Of a stretch of DNA of 64,000 nucleotides, positions 1 to 12,525 are shown piece after piece; position 1 is the first letter of the stretch; the number at the start of each line of letters is the position of its first letter. Origin of the DNA: Annona cherimola (Eukaryota > Streptophyta > Magnoliopsida > Magnoliales > Annonaceae); NCBI GenBank assembly GCA_030490835.1, contig CM059975.1:35248133-35312132 (forward strand), written 5' to 3'. A program made the translations under genes and the position numbers. Under the pieces are notes generated by a model. That model saw only the letters and a program-made list of their open reading frames with translations, made no database searches and was not told where the DNA came from.

Positions 1-290
1 AAATCCTCCCTCTATACCTACCCTCCTCTCTTCCCTCCTCCATCATATCTTTCATAAAACCCCTTTTAAAATCCTCCCTCTATACCTCTCCTTCTCCCTC
101 CCCTCTCTTCTTTCTTTTTTTTTTTCTTGCTTGTGGACATGTTGCCCGTTTCTTCATCCTCCCCTTATACCTTCCCTTGTCCCTGCCCACTCCTTTTTTT
201 TTTTTGCTTGGTTGTGGACATGTTGCCCATTTCTTCTTCTTCTTTGTGCGATTGGGGGAGATCGTTTGAAGAGATTTTTAGGAAAATTTT
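1..290. other. Pyrimidine-rich non-coding sequence
   Basis: C/T-rich low-complexity DNA with imperfect repeats of a cctccctctatacct unit near the start and two copies of a cttg-gttgtggacatgttgcc segment (about 127-235). Apparent open frames here look like chance products of the base composition. No gene is supported. Confidence 0.5.
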
Positions 291-319
291 AAATCATCAT
301 CATAAGTCATTTTCCACAT

Positions 320-1479
320 AGATGGAGTCGGTTGCATGGATTCTGTCGCGCCATTTTTGGAGATTTAACACTAAATTTTTTGAAATTTGTAATATTTTAA
401 AATCTTGTTTAATTACTTCAATCTATTTTTTTGGGTCTTCCTCTCATTCTCCTACCACCTTCTACTTGGATAAACTCTGTTCTCCTAACCTTGTGCTACT
501 TCAGACCTCCTTTTAACATGACGAAACCATCTTAATCTATTTTTTCTCATTTTATCACAAATTAATCTCACTTTTAATTTTTCTTGAATTATTTCATTCC
601 TAATTTTATCTTTTCTTGTTTTAACACTCATGCACCTTAACGTTCTCGTTTCTGCTACGCTCATTTTTTGTACATGTTGTTCTTTAACTGCCCAACATTC
701 TGCCCTAAAAGCATAGCAGGTCCAATCGCAGTCCTATAAAAATTTTCTTTTAGTTTGATTGGAACTCGATGGTCATATAAAATTCCTGATGCACTTCTTT
801 ATTTCTTCCATCCTGCTTGAATTCTATGTATTATATCTTTCTCAATTTCCCCGTTCTCTTGAACTATTGATCGTAGGTACCGGAAGTGATTAGTTTTTGT
901 TACTACTTGATCTAAAATCTTAATTGGTTCATCATCTGTGTTCTCACTATTATTAAAATTGCATTTCATATATTAAATATTTTTGCAACTAATTCTAAAA
1001 CCATTAAATTCTAAAGCATCTACCCATTTATTCAATTTTAAATTTAGTCTTTTTTTAGTTTCATCTATTATAATAATGTCTTCTACAAATAACATACACC
1101 AAGGTACTTCTTTTTGAAAATGTCTAGTAATTTCATTTATTACTAAAGTAAAAAGGTAAGGACTCAAGGCTGAGCCTTGATGTAAACCTATTTTAACAGG
1201 AAAGATATTAGTATCTCCACTAATGGTCCTCACATTCGTAACAACCCCCTAGTACATATCTTTAATAATATCAATGTATCTGTTATTAATTCCTTTTTTT
1301 CATCACTTATCATATTAACTTTCTTGGTACTTGATCATGTGCTTTTTCTAAATCAATAAAAATCATGTATAAGTTCTTTTTCTTCTCCATATACTTTCAA
1401 ATAGTTTTCTAAGCAAGAAAAATAACTTCAGTGGTTGATCTACCTGACATAAAACTAAATTGATTTTCAGATACATTAA
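320..1479 (-). pseudogene. RTE reverse transcriptase, C-terminal half (decayed)
   Basis: The longest open piece is 973-1233. It carries the RT motif GLHQGSALSPYLFTLVINEI (motif B region), then PWCMLFVEDIIII, where the RTE consensus has FADDI: the first catalytic aspartate is now glutamate and the alanine is valine. Beyond it, a decayed C-terminal RTE domain (RWF.HVKRR-like, about 500-540) runs to the 3' tail near 300. It is the upstream continuation of the fragment at 5176-6900, separated only by the solo LTR. Stops, frameshifts and a changed catalytic box show it is not functional. Confidence 0.75.
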
Positions 1480-2290
1480 TGTGATACCCAGTCCTAAGTA
1501 GGACCCTTACATGTAAATGTGATTTATTTATTATTCGATTGAATTATTGATTTTACGACTATCAATTAAGAGAGGTGATTAAATTAATCACCATAGCTCG
1601 ATAAGGGTCAATGTGACTAAAGAGACCCAATGAGGGTTAAAAAATGTAGATATGTTATGAATAATTATCTCACATATTATGATTTAATTAATACAAATTA
1701 TGATGATATTTATGAATTTAAGGTGTTAAATGTTAGAAAATTCATAACTTGACGCCTACAAGGCGGAATGAGGTGAAATTTGAAAGATAAGCACATAATG
1801 ATGTGCGCAACCTTATGAATGGATTGGATTATGAAAATTTTGATGAGATTAGGATGATAATTATTTATTTTCATCCAAATTCAAAAGATAATTTTAAATG
1901 GTCATAACTTGTGTTAGAAAGGTCATTTTGAAATGAAATTTGTCATAAACAGTTAAAATGATATGATGAATCATATAGATGGGTTTGATTAAGTTAATTA
2001 TCATAGAAAATTACTTAATCATGAAAGGATGAAACCTATTGACTTTTGTCATCAAAAAGTAAACTTGTATTAATGGAAAAGTCAACCCATTAATGAAGTG
2101 ATTAAAGGCTCCAAATGAGGTGGCTTAAGGAGGAATTTTTGGAGGATTTTTGCATTTCCAAAAAATTCATGAAATATCAAGGGTGTAATGGCATGGGTAT
2201 AGGCTAGATGTGGTAGCCATAAATGGCTCAAAGAGGTGACATACAAGGAACGTCCAAGGGGCTTCCTTTAAGCTGATTTTTTTATTTTTA

Positions 2291-2460
2291 AAAATGCCAA
2301 AATATGCATCTAAATGGGCTACATGATTAGGTACATAAATGGCATTAATTTGGGATGGACTTTGATGACATAAAATGCCAAAATATGCATCTAAATGGGC
2401 TACATGATTAGGTACATAAATGGCATTAATTTGGGATGGACTTTGATGACATAAAATGCC
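2291..2460 (+). repeat. 81-bp tandem duplication inside the solo LTR
   Basis: Two identical adjacent 81-bp units (2291-2371 and 2372-2452) beginning aaaatgccaaaatatgcatc, followed by eight more bases of a third unit. It lies upstream of the TATA-like box. Confidence 0.9.
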
Positions 2461-2651
2461 AAAAATTCAAGCCACATGGGACATGCACAAGGTGGACAGC
2501 AAGATGGCTTGATTTGGAGCAGATTTATAATTAAAAATTGTGTAAAAATGCAATTTTACTTGGAAGAAATTGTTACAACACATTAAGGGATATGTATACA
2601 TTAACTTACCCTCAAAATGAGGTAGAATATAATTAGATAAAAATCTACTTG

Positions 2652-2659
2652 TATAAATA
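2652..2659 (+). promoter_or_regulatory. Candidate LTR TATA box
   Basis: TATAAATA about 1.17 kb into the solo LTR, followed by purine-rich sequence. It is the best TATA match in the LTR, which suggests the U3/R boundary lies shortly downstream. Confidence 0.45.
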
Positions 2660-5175
2660 GAAGGGAATGAGCAAGGGATGTCCACTTTTTTTGGCAAAAT
2701 AGAGTGAGGAAAAAAAAAAGAAAAGAGGGCAGCAGCAAGGGGTATGCCAAGGAGGAAGGAAAGGAAAGAAAAATAAAAATAAAAAGGAAATAAAAGAGGA
2801 GGAGAAAATGGAAGCAACTAAGCTAGGAAAGACTTGAGCAAAGTCTCATAAACTCAAGTAAGTATGAATCAAGTTTTGATTCATTTAATTCTAAGTTTTC
2901 TAGCTTCTTTTATGGGTCATTAATTTGATCCATAATAAACCTTAAATGATGAGTTATGAAGCCCTTAATTAAGGTATTGAATGAGGAATAAATGAAAGAA
3001 ATTGAATCAAGGAAGGGTAAAACCTTAAGTTAACTATATGATAGAAATTACACTTTTTTAGATGAATATTGGACATGAATTAAACCAATTGATACATGGA
3101 GGAATTAAATGGTAAAATACCCTAAACTTATGGAACATGGGACATCCAATATGGGGGTGGAAAGAAATGCAAAAATTTGAATTTTTGGAACTAAAGGTGT
3201 GGACGTCCAAGGGTGGCCAGGACACATATAAAAAGTTGCTGTTTTGAGCAACTAAGTTTATGAACTTTAAATGCATGAAAATACCCTTGATATAGGATAA
3301 GAAAAGTATGATTATAAGTTGAAATTTAGGAGATAAAAATCTGTTATGGAACATATGTCAAGATGGACGTTGAAAGTGGGAAAGAACGGTAACAAAGTTG
3401 CTGTTTTGGAACTCTACAACTAAGGGATTAAAATCCTATAAAAATAACCTAAATTATGTGTTAATTAATTGGTTTAAAAAATATAAAAGGAAGGATAAGT
3501 TGCTGTTTGGAAAAGATTAAAAACACATATTACACATCTAGTTAAAAGGGTGCACATAAAGGGTATGTATGGCAAGTTTGAGAAATACCTAAGTATGGTT
3601 TGCTAAAAGGCAAAAATAAATGAAAATGTGATTAAATGGAAAAGTAAGGTGCTGTTTTGTTAATCTCAAAATTTGTGATTAATATATAGGGCCTAAACTA
3701 TCAAGTATGTGCCTAAAGTGAGCACCGATATGAGAAATGAAAAAAATGAATGATAAATGATGAATGGGAAGCAATGAACTTCCATGTGTTAAGAAAATGA
3801 AAGACTATTATATGTTTGAAAGTTTACCCTACACAAGAGTATTAAAAATGAAAGGAATGAATGGATAATGTGATGTATAAGCTATGTTGTTATATATGAA
3901 TACCCGACTTAGAATACAAGTAGGTTATGTATGTTAATGAAAAACATGAGGGTTAGAAAATTAAGTTATATGCAAGCATATAAGGTTATATGTATGAATG
4001 CAATATCCTTCTTATGTGTATAGGTAAAGACAGAAAAAGTTGATACAAAAAGCTGACATGATTCAATTAAGCAAGCAACTTTCTAAAATTTTTGCTTTCT
4101 CAAAATATGATAAAATGATTGCAAATTCTATTTAAATGCGTTATATTGATTAGCAAATAGATGTTTAAATTGTTTCTAAGATTAGTTAAGGATGGTCATT
4201 CCTTATCTCAACATGTTATTGAAATGTTATTTTAACTATGACAAATGATTTGTTAACGATTCATCAAAAGGGTTGAGAAACTATGGTTCACATGTTGTTT
4301 ATAAAAATCACGTTAGCATGTCCAAGTTCATGATTATGACAAGTTCATGGTGCACAAGATACTAGGTCCGCTTTAAAAGTGTAAGCAGACCAATTGTCCC
4401 TCTTTAGTGTGACCAAGTCGCTAAGATAAGCCAAAGGTCGGCGGCACCCTCCCTGAGATGGGAGAAGACAGGGACGGATGGTTGTCTAGCTCGCGTACCA
4501 TCCTATGATGTCATGTTTTATGATAATGCATTGCATTATTTATGATATACTCATGATGGGTATAATAGTTCATATTTTCATGATATACTCACGAGTGGGT
4601 ATAATGATGCTTTCCAAAATGCTAATTAAATAAAAAGTTTGTTTGCAAAATGAATTGCTTGAAAAAAACTATGCAGCTTGCTTACTGAGTTATAATCACG
4701 ATTTATTTTCCAAACCCTAAGATAAGTGAAAGGATGGAGGCAACGAGGAGCACAGACTGAATGAGAAAAATTGATAATTCCATAAATATTTATGCATGTT
4801 AATATGTATGGAAAGATGTGCTATGAATTGAATGATTGCTGCTTGTTGCAGTTGATGTGATTTATACCGTGATGTATGATGAATTGATGAAAAAAATTTT
4901 AAGGATGAATGATGAATGTATATTTTGCTATGCTATGAAGGATACAGGATTTATGATATATGATGAATAATCAGGACTTAATAATGGCCTGGATAGACAA
5001 ATTGATGTGAAATTGAACATGAATGATATGATTAACTCTTATGGAGTGAATTATAAAAGGATAAACACTCAATAAATCCCGCCGTGTGACAGGGCAACAA
5101 TCCTGATCATGTTTACCAATCAATAACGGTCCCGGAGTAAGGCTCAGGATGTGTCACTCGGTTTAGGGTGCCACA

Positions 5176-6134
5176 ATTAGTTTCCCGTCTTAGTCTATAT
5201 TCAATTACTCTTTCTCATAATTTCATAATATGACTCATTAATTTTATTCCACGATAATTTGCACAATTTTGAACATCTTCCTTATTTTTATAGATTGGAA
5301 CTATAATATTTTTCCTCCATTCACTTGGCATTAACTTTGTTTTTATAATCTTATTAAAAAAATTTGTTAACCATGTTGCATCTACATCTTCCATGTACTT
5401 TCATGCCTCAATTGGTATATTATCTGTGCCTAAGGCTTTTCCTGTTTTCATTTTCCTTAGAGCTTCCTTTACCTCAGATATTCGAATTTTTAGAAAATAA
5501 CTGATATTCTTATTTTCTTATTTATTTAAACTAATATCTAATATTAAATGTTCATGTGGGATATTATTTAGTAAACTATAAAAATAATTTTTTATCTTTC
5601 TTTAATATCATCGTCTTTCACGAGAACTCTTTGGTCCTCACTTTTAATACATCTAATATGTGTCAAATCTTTGCCTTTATTTTCTCTTAACTTAGCCTAC
5701 TTAAAAATATCATTTTCACCTTGTTTAGTTACTAATCCGTCATATAAGTTATCATAAGATTTGTGTTTAGCATCGCTAATAATCTTTTTAGTAGCTTTTT
5801 TTATAGTTTGTACTGTTGTAAGTTTGTATCATTTTTATTTCTCTGTCATGTTTTTAACTTTTCTTGTTCAGCATTTATAGCTTTTTGAACATCCTCATTC
5901 CACCACCAAGTTTCCCTATGTGAGGATCTACGATTTTTATATATACCTACAATACTTTGTCCTACTTTTATGTTTGTTTTCATTTTATCCCATATTGATT
6001 CTACTTCATCTTCTTATGTGTCCCATTTTCCTTCTTGTATCATTCTTTTACTAAAATGTTCCATGTTATTTCCCTTTAAATTTCATCATTTAATTTTTGG
6101 AATTATATTGCCTTTAGTTTTTGTTGATTCTTTT

Positions 6135-6194
<60 letters not shown>

Positions 6195-6900
6195 TTGCTA
6201 ATAATCTATGCTGTATAGCTAAGCTCTGACCTAGGATAACCTTACAATTAATACAAAGGGATCTATCCAATTTTTTTATAAGGAAGAAATCTATTTAGCT
6301 AGAATTAGTCCCACTCTTGAAAATTATCAAGTGTTCATCTCGTTTTTGAAATAAGGTATTTGTTATAACCAAATCATATGCTATAGTAAAGTCCAAAATG
6401 GCATTCTCCATTTCATTCTTGATTCCAAAGCTGAAACTTCCATGACTTCTCTCATATCTTATATTCTCCTTTCCTATATGTCCATTTAAATCTCCACCTA
6501 TCACAACTTTTTCCTCGTTAGGTATTTTTTGCATAACACTATCTAAGTCATCCAAAAATTATTTCTTGATTCTATCATCTAATTCTACTTGTGGTGCATA
6601 AGCACTAATCACGTTTATGACTTCTACACTTAATACAAGTTTTTTTTGAATAATTCTATCATTTACTCTATTGACATCTACAACTTTATTTATGAATTTG
6701 TTATCTACTATCATCCCTACACCATTTTCATTATCATCCTTTCCTATATACCATAATTTGAATTCACTAATATCTTTAGCCTTCTCTCCTTTCTACCTAG
6801 TCTTTTGAAGGCATCCTATATTAATTCTTCTCCTTCTCATATCATCTACTATTTCTATACTTTTTCCTGAAAGAGTCCCAACATTCTATGAGGTAAAACA
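5176..6900 (-). pseudogene. RTE endonuclease and RT N-terminal half (decayed)
   Basis: On the minus strand near 6838-6890 the start of an APE-type endonuclease is readable (NVGTLSGKSIEIVDDM, then RRRINIGCLQKTR). At 6295-6555 an open frame has VVIGGDLNGHIG, the GDLN motif that holds catalytic residues of RTE endonucleases. Further along (5200-5900) come linker and RT N-terminal sequence, ending at the LTR insertion in VIEYRLRRET. Many stops and shifts interrupt it. Confidence 0.75.
6137..6191. repeat. (TA)n microsatellite
   Basis: About 27 uninterrupted TA units inside the RTE, between the endonuclease and RT regions, so it expanded after insertion. The apparent open frame across it is an artefact of the repeat. 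Confidence 0.95.
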
Positions 6901-7332
6901 GACCTTGTGTTTTAGTATCACATTCTTCCCTAAACCACGTCCATAAAGGCATGGTAACATTTACCAACTTCTCACTACAACCAGACGTTGTTGTGGCGCG
7001 TCGCTTCCAAGGAGACGCCCTGGCAACCCTTGCCCATTTCTCACTACATTCGGGCTCCGATGTAACGCGTCGCTTCTAGAGAAACACCCTAGCAACCGTT
7101 GCTCATTTCTCACTATAGTTGGCTCCGCTGCAGCTGATTGCTTACAGGGGACGATCTAGCATTAACAATTTTTAGTATATTTTTAAAATCCATAAGAGAT
7201 GCGACTGTGATTTTTAATAGCACCGGCTACCAGCCTGACATGCCAACCTCACTTTTTTTCCAAGCTTGGGACCAGCAGTAAGATAGAAACTCTTACTGGC
7301 AATGTTGAAATTATATTTATAAATTTTACAAT

Positions 7333-8258
7333 GATTTTGAGAAAATTTCAGAATAGTCCTTCTGATCATAAGATTTGTAAATAGATACCTTTTGAGGTTT
7401 TACACTTTGATTTTAATTGTCATGAAAAATCAACGGAAATTGTCTTTAAAACTTATTTTTTCTAAAAAAATTCAATGAATTAGAAAATGTCTTAGGCATC
7501 AAAATCAAAGAAATTTTAATTTTGAACTTATGAAAAGAAGAATCAAGTCATTCTTATGTTTCACCACTTGACTTCTAATCGCGTAATGCGAGTTTCTGTT
7601 GAGCAATGAGAGAGGTAGATTTAAGGTTCAAATATTAGATACAAGTTATGATCTCATTACCTCGCCCCTCTGCAAGGTGTTTTATTATCCAAGACGGGTA
7701 ACACCATAGGAAAAATCTTTCTCATGCAACTGAGAAGATACTGTAAATTTATTACAGATAAGGCCAGATTGCCAAATTCCCCAAAAGTGCACTTGAGCTA
7801 ACTTCGAAAAATTACCATAAATTTAAAAATGAAATGAGAAACTGATTCTATTACTGGAAAGAACTTGAAGTCAATGATCAATAAAGAAATCAGTTTGGTC
7901 CCATGCCGTATGATTAAGATACAATCAAAATAATGGATTGGTATCTAGAAAAATAGACTCTCGTCGGCATATGTGGACAGCTGCACGCTGGTTTGTATGT
8001 TGCCAGCTAAAATAATATTTTTATTTTTTAATAAATGTGTAAACCCCACTTAGATATTCAATCATGTAGAATTTGGAAAAATTTGGAATTAGTTGGTATT
8101 TTATTTTGATTTTTGAAAATGGATAAAATGGGCGTGCTTGGACACATGAACTCATGCGTATTTTATCCATTTAAAAATTTAAAATAAACTTTAAAATTTT
8201 CCAAAATTCACACGGTGGAATATCTGAGTGTAGCCCGCATGTAAAAGGATCAAAAAAT

Positions 8259-8293
<35 letters not shown>

Positions 8294-10164
8294 CGACCGC
8301 ATGCTCAGAGTACCCAGAAAATATACGTTGAATACACTCAAGGGAGATTTTAAGGTGAAAAATGACTTAAATACCCTGAAATTTATGATTTTCAAAAAAT
8401 AAAAAATAAATATCTAAATGTATTGTAAAACAGGAAAACTTGATATATAAATTAAATACACTTAAACAACATGTTTATAAAGGAAAATAAAATAAATGAA
8501 TGATGTATTTTAGCCTAAAATACATCATAATCTTTATTTCTTGAAAATTGCACATGGTAGCGTACGTGTATACATGAATTCAGCAAATATATGTACATGA
8601 CTCAATTAATTGAGGTGAGACATGTGGGACGCACTTTTCTCCCTGCCCGTGCAAGCGAACCCCATTTTCCCAACTTTGCAATCCTAAACAGCTTAGGAAG
8701 AGAAACAGAAAGAGAAAACAAGGAGGGGAGGAAAAATAAAGGAGAAAATAAAAGAAAGCTGTTACCGAGGTGAATTCCTTCACCTTTATCCGTTAATTAT
8801 ACTTTTCACTCGCCACATGAATTCAAGCATCATTTACATTATTATTAAAGTGTGAAATAAGCAAATCTAAAACCCCCCAAACATGTCCTGTTTTTACTAC
8901 AAACAGATACGAATCTATTTAGTTTGATTAGAAGCATGTAAAAACCGTATGAAATAGTAGTTTTTTATGTTTAATAGCTGAAATTCAAGCTTATTGCTTG
9001 GACTCACATTTATTTTCAAGCCTTACTTTAGACCGATATTAGTCATAACCTGGTCAAAAATGGGATGGAAAGACCCTATTCAACACTTTCAAAAAAATTT
9101 AAGGTGTACTCTATATACAGGTTTAATTCCCATGGGAAATTGTGAAGAAAAATGTTTTATGTGATACATAAGCGCGTCCCTTATATGGTTTAAGGATTTA
9201 ATTCAGGCTAGGAAACTGACAATCAATACCACTCTATTCAGTTTTGGACAACGTCTTTGAATGAGCAAACCTTCACATTTATTCATGAAAACTTATAGAG
9301 TCATAATCTTAAACGATTGTTATAGGTAATAAAATAAATATATGATTTTTTAAGCCTCAAAAGTAGGCTGAAGTCAGACAGGGAACTAAAAGGTTCTTGT
9401 GAAACCTCTACAAATAATGGATATATGAAGTACATAAATTTCTGATGAAATTATGTTATAGAAGCGTGTTATATGTTTCTAATAGAATGCAATGACAGGG
9501 AATTAATATTCAAATAATAAAGATTTCATGCAATTCGCTCAAGAGCAATGTGTTGACAGCACATGTTAACTGTACTAGGTTTCCCAGGGAACGAAATAGT
9601 TTTCTGAAGTTCAAAATTTTGAAACTCATTAATAAAAACTCTAATACATGTTTATTAATATCCATGATCAATAGGCACTACTTCTATGAAACTTTTTTTT
9701 ATGTAACTCTTTCATTTGTTTAGCATCACTATATATAGGCTACATCTATAAATGCGTAAAATCAATGTAATACAATGATTTGTTAGATATCAATTTTAAG
9801 TAATATTTTTAGCATCTAAATCATCTAAAATATCATTACTATATAGATAAATAATTTTATAAAGTATTACTATAAATGTGTGTGTGTGAATGAATCTAAT
9901 CATTTTCCCTAATTTACCGACAAATGTCTTTACTTTCAAGCAAATATAGCTTATGCACGTACCTAACTTAGATGAAGCTTAGTTTTATAACTAAATAAAT
10001 AATGTTAAATATAATGAACAGACTCAATTTTGCATCATTCATCAACATGATAAAAATCGAAGTGGTTATATAGAAACATTTCTATATAATCCAATTATAA
10101 AGAAGTGAAGTCCATTACCGATTAAACATGATCACTACGAAAACTTGATGAAAAAGAAGCTTTT
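7333..10164. other. Intergenic DNA, no gene seen
   Basis: AT-rich sequence with no supported coding region. It holds a fold-back repeat (8036-8240), a run of 32 T (8260-8291) and a purine-rich patch (8695-8760). Open frames at 8171-8395 and 8580-8783 are a poly-T artefact and low-complexity sequence. Confidence 0.5.
8036..8240. repeat. Small fold-back (MITE-like) repeat
   Basis: The left arm (8036-8088, with cttagatattcaatcatgta and gaatttggaaaa) pairs imperfectly with the right arm (8186-8240, with ttttccaaaattcac and ggaatatctgagtgtag). A second inner pair is atggataaaat against attttatccat. No clear TSD, so its class is open. Confidence 0.55.
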
Positions 10165-10330
10165 AGTGGGCCATTCACGCTGAATTTTGCACCAGCATGT
10201 ACAATTTAGTTTAGACGTCCACAATAAACCAATTGAACCATTTGTCCAGTGGGCCATTCACGCTGAATTTTGCACCAGCATGTACAATTTAGTTTAGACG
10301 TCCACAATAAACCAATTGAACCATTTGTCC
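10165..10330 (+). repeat. Perfect 83-bp tandem duplication
   Basis: Units 10165-10247 and 10248-10330, starting agtgggccattcacgctgaa, appear identical, which points to a recent event. No coding sequence. Confidence 0.9.
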
Positions 10331-10422
10331 AACGGAAGATAGAATTCATGAAATTTGGTAGTATTTTCACTATATGGAGAGGAAATTAATTGGAATTTGT
10401 AACTCTTCAAAGTAATAAACTT

Positions 10423-10668
10423 ACCACCTGAGCTGTAGCTCAGGTGGTACGCACCAAGCCCAGGGAACTCTGCGGGCGTGGTTCGAGTCCAGCTGTTTGC
10501 GGGTGAAGATTTTCATTCCCCCCAAGTGGGGGTTTTACAGATTCCTCCCTAATGTGGGGGTGGTCATTGAAAATTCCCTCTACAGTGTGAGGGTGCTGAA
10601 TGTGCATGATTTATAATATCAGTTGTCATGTTGTGTATATGTACCAATCAAAAAAAAAAAAAAAAAAA
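10423..10668 (+). mobile_element. tRNA-derived SINE with terminal hairpin
   Basis: It has a pol III A box (tagctcaggtgg) and B box (ggttcgagtcc), a tRNA-unrelated body and a poly(A) tail of about 19. It is flanked by agtaataaactt at 10411-10422 and 10669-10680, a perfect TSD. The 5' end is a perfect inverted repeat: accacctgagct, a 2-base loop, then agctcaggtggt, so the A box lies in one arm. Its 3' half resembles the SINE at 11337-11582. Confidence 0.9.
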
Positions 10669-11138
10669 AGTAATAAACTTGGATAGTGAAGAATGGGCCA
10701 GTAAGAGAACGTCAGTCACTGCATATATTATTCTTGGAGGTTAGATGGCCTAATATTGAAGCCTAAGAATTATGAAACTTTGGAATCTTAAAACCTGCAT
10801 AAGAAATAGTTTATTTAAGAAACCCCTCAAATCCAAGCCTCCAAAAGTGATAGTAAGAAATGCACTTTCTGCACTTCTTTCAGGCCTATATATGTCAAGC
10901 AGTGCAAATAAGTGACGTATTTATTCAATTCAATAATTGGAACCTGATTTTACCATCAAAAAATAATAATTGGAACATGATTTAAGAATATTACAATTTA
11001 ACTTTTTTCGTTATTTCCATTTTTTAAATTTTATTTTCGGTATTTACAACTTTTTTTTCGGAGTTTCTATTTTGGTGCACAATGTATGCAAAATTAATGT
11101 AGGAGATTGATCCTATGCAGTAAATTGGTCAGCGACGC

Positions 11139-11262
11139 GATCAACTGCATGGCACCCCACATGTAATTTTTTAAAAAACATTTCACTCATCTGTGGATCT
11201 CACTTGAATAGGTTCATAAAAAAATTTTAAAATTACATGTAGGACTCCATGTGCGGTTAACC
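11139..11262. repeat. Small fold-back repeat
   Basis: Left arm with catggcaccccacatgtaat and right arm with attacatgtaggactccatg pair around a short AT-rich centre; pairing extends weakly on the outside. Likely a decayed MITE. No TSD recognised. Confidence 0.5.
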
Positions 11263-11336
11263 GAACGGGATTAGTTGTCATTAATGTATAAAGCAGAATT
11301 TGGTTGAAATGATCAAATCTAGTAACTGCTCATTTG

Positions 11337-11582
11337 GCCACGGAGGTACTGCCCCAATGGTACTAACTTTTGGTTTCAATGAAACCGACATGGGTTCAAG
11401 TCCTACCTGGTGCAGGTGGTGATCAGGTGAGTGACCTTTACAAATTCTCCTTAATGATGATGGCTTTACAGATTTCTTCCCTAAAGCAAGAGTGTTTATA
11501 CAAAATTTCCTCAATTGCATGAAGGCAGCGAATGCGCTTGTTTGTAATATCAATTGTCACATGTATAAATACCAATAAAAAA
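11337..11582 (+). mobile_element. Second tRNA-derived SINE, older copy
   Basis: B box gggttcaagtcc; the A-box region is diverged. The 3' half (cagatttcttccc, gtttgtaatatcaattgtca, then accaataaaaaa) matches the SINE at 10423-10668. Flanks taactgctcatttg (11323-11336) and taactgcacatttg (11583-11596) form a 14-bp TSD with one mismatch. It lacks the 5' hairpin of the first copy. Confidence 0.8.
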
Positions 11583-11596
11583 TAACTGCACATTTG

Positions 11597-12387
11597 TGGT
11601 AATTAATGGGCATACGAATAATTAAATGAGATTAAATACATGAATTTAATACTTAAAAACATAGGCAGATACACCAAGTGTCACCGGCTGCTATGCTAGG
11701 GATGGAATTCTACGGGGTTAGATTTTCAGCCCAATTGTAGATTAGGAACAATGGTCTCCCCCGTCAATGGTCGGGAGCTTGTTATCTTTCCAGCTGATAT
11801 GTAGGAGTTTGTGGTCTCTTTTTAGAAAATTTATAAGAATTGTCTTAGACTTTGATTATAATATGAGTTAAAATGTGTTGTAAATATACGCCTATCAAAA
11901 AAAATATCAATGCTTAAAATGACTTTGGAAAATTGAAATTTCATATATTTGTAACTAAATTGATTTTTATGTGGGTACATACTAGTATGCATTCAATTAA
12001 GTACGCTTGTTGTAAGGGATTTACTTTTAACAAAAATTATCGATATGATCAACATTTTCCACCATCTTTGTGTAGTACAGAATATACAAGCTAGAAAAGA
12101 CTACAGTTAACATTAAGATTTTTTAACGGCCGGGGTCCAAATGGAAAAAATTCCTGCATCTTTAACATGTTGGCGGAAATTGTTCTTCGTTCCTCTAATT
12201 TACACTACTGCTAAATTAAAGTCAGCAACCGGTAGACATACGTGCATGAACTGCAATAGTTGTTGAGAAAATTATCAAATTGATACACAGTGGTACAAGC
12301 TTTCCAATTCATGACAAACACCGAAGTAACCACACGTCATGTGGTTGGACGGATTTTTGAAATCAAAACACCATAATTAAATTCCCG
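11597..12387. other. Intergenic DNA downstream of the NHL gene
   Basis: No coding region seen. Around 11695-11905 there is a moderately GC-rich stretch ending tacgcctatcaaaaaaaa, which resembles the 3' end of a retroposon, but without recognisable boxes or TSD. Confidence 0.4.
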
Positions 12388-12393
12388 TTTATT
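12388..12393 (-). terminator. Candidate poly(A) signal of the NHL gene
   Basis: AATAAA on the minus strand, about 130 nt after the stop codon at 12526, a normal plant 3'-UTR distance. Confidence 0.45.
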
Positions 12394-12525
12394 ATGAAAT
12401 ATTGAAATTCAATATACATCAATGAACATGACTTAATTCCACGATCATAAGGATCTTATTACAATGTACCAAACAACAAATTAAACAAACAACAAGAATA
12501 TTAATTAATTATATCAAACAATTAC

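Larger units (their letters stand above)
1480..5175 (+). mobile_element. Solo LTR (3.7 kb) of a large LTR retrotransposon
   Basis: The block starts TGTGATACCCAGTCC and ends GGGTGCCACA, canonical TG...CA ends. It is flanked by attaa (1475-1479) and attag (5176-5180); the intact RTE frame around the site shows attag was the original target. There is no internal region, so it is a solo LTR left by LTR-LTR recombination. It matches the reverse complement of 14390-18378 along its length, including both termini and the block with cctgatca and gggcaacaat near the 3' end. A TATA-like box at 2652-2659 suggests the plus strand is sense. Gypsy assignment is an inference from LTR size. Confidence 0.85.
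291..7332 (-). mobile_element. RTE-type LINE, nearly full length, split by a solo LTR
   Basis: Non-LTR retrotransposon of the plant RTE clade, reading on the minus strand. The endonuclease end is near 6.9 kb, RT pieces flank an LTR insertion at 1480-5175, and the 3' tail near 291-300 is the short TGATGA-type repeat typical of RTE rather than poly(A). Without the insertion it is about 3.35 kb, a normal RTE length. Joining across the insertion restores the RT stretch leading into SENQF..MSGRST. The 5' region (about 6900-7300) is non-coding with GC-rich blocks. A decayed TSD is possible: gatttttaggaaaatttt (273-290) against gattttgagaaaattt (7333-7348). Many stops and shifts make it inactive. 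Confidence 0.8.

Noticed and set aside
8171..8395. Lysine-rich protein-coding frame
   Set aside because: The lysines come from a run of 32 T; no other coding sign.
10423..10500. True tRNA gene
   Set aside because: A and B boxes are present but no tRNA cloverleaf closes; a poly(A) tail and TSD show a SINE.
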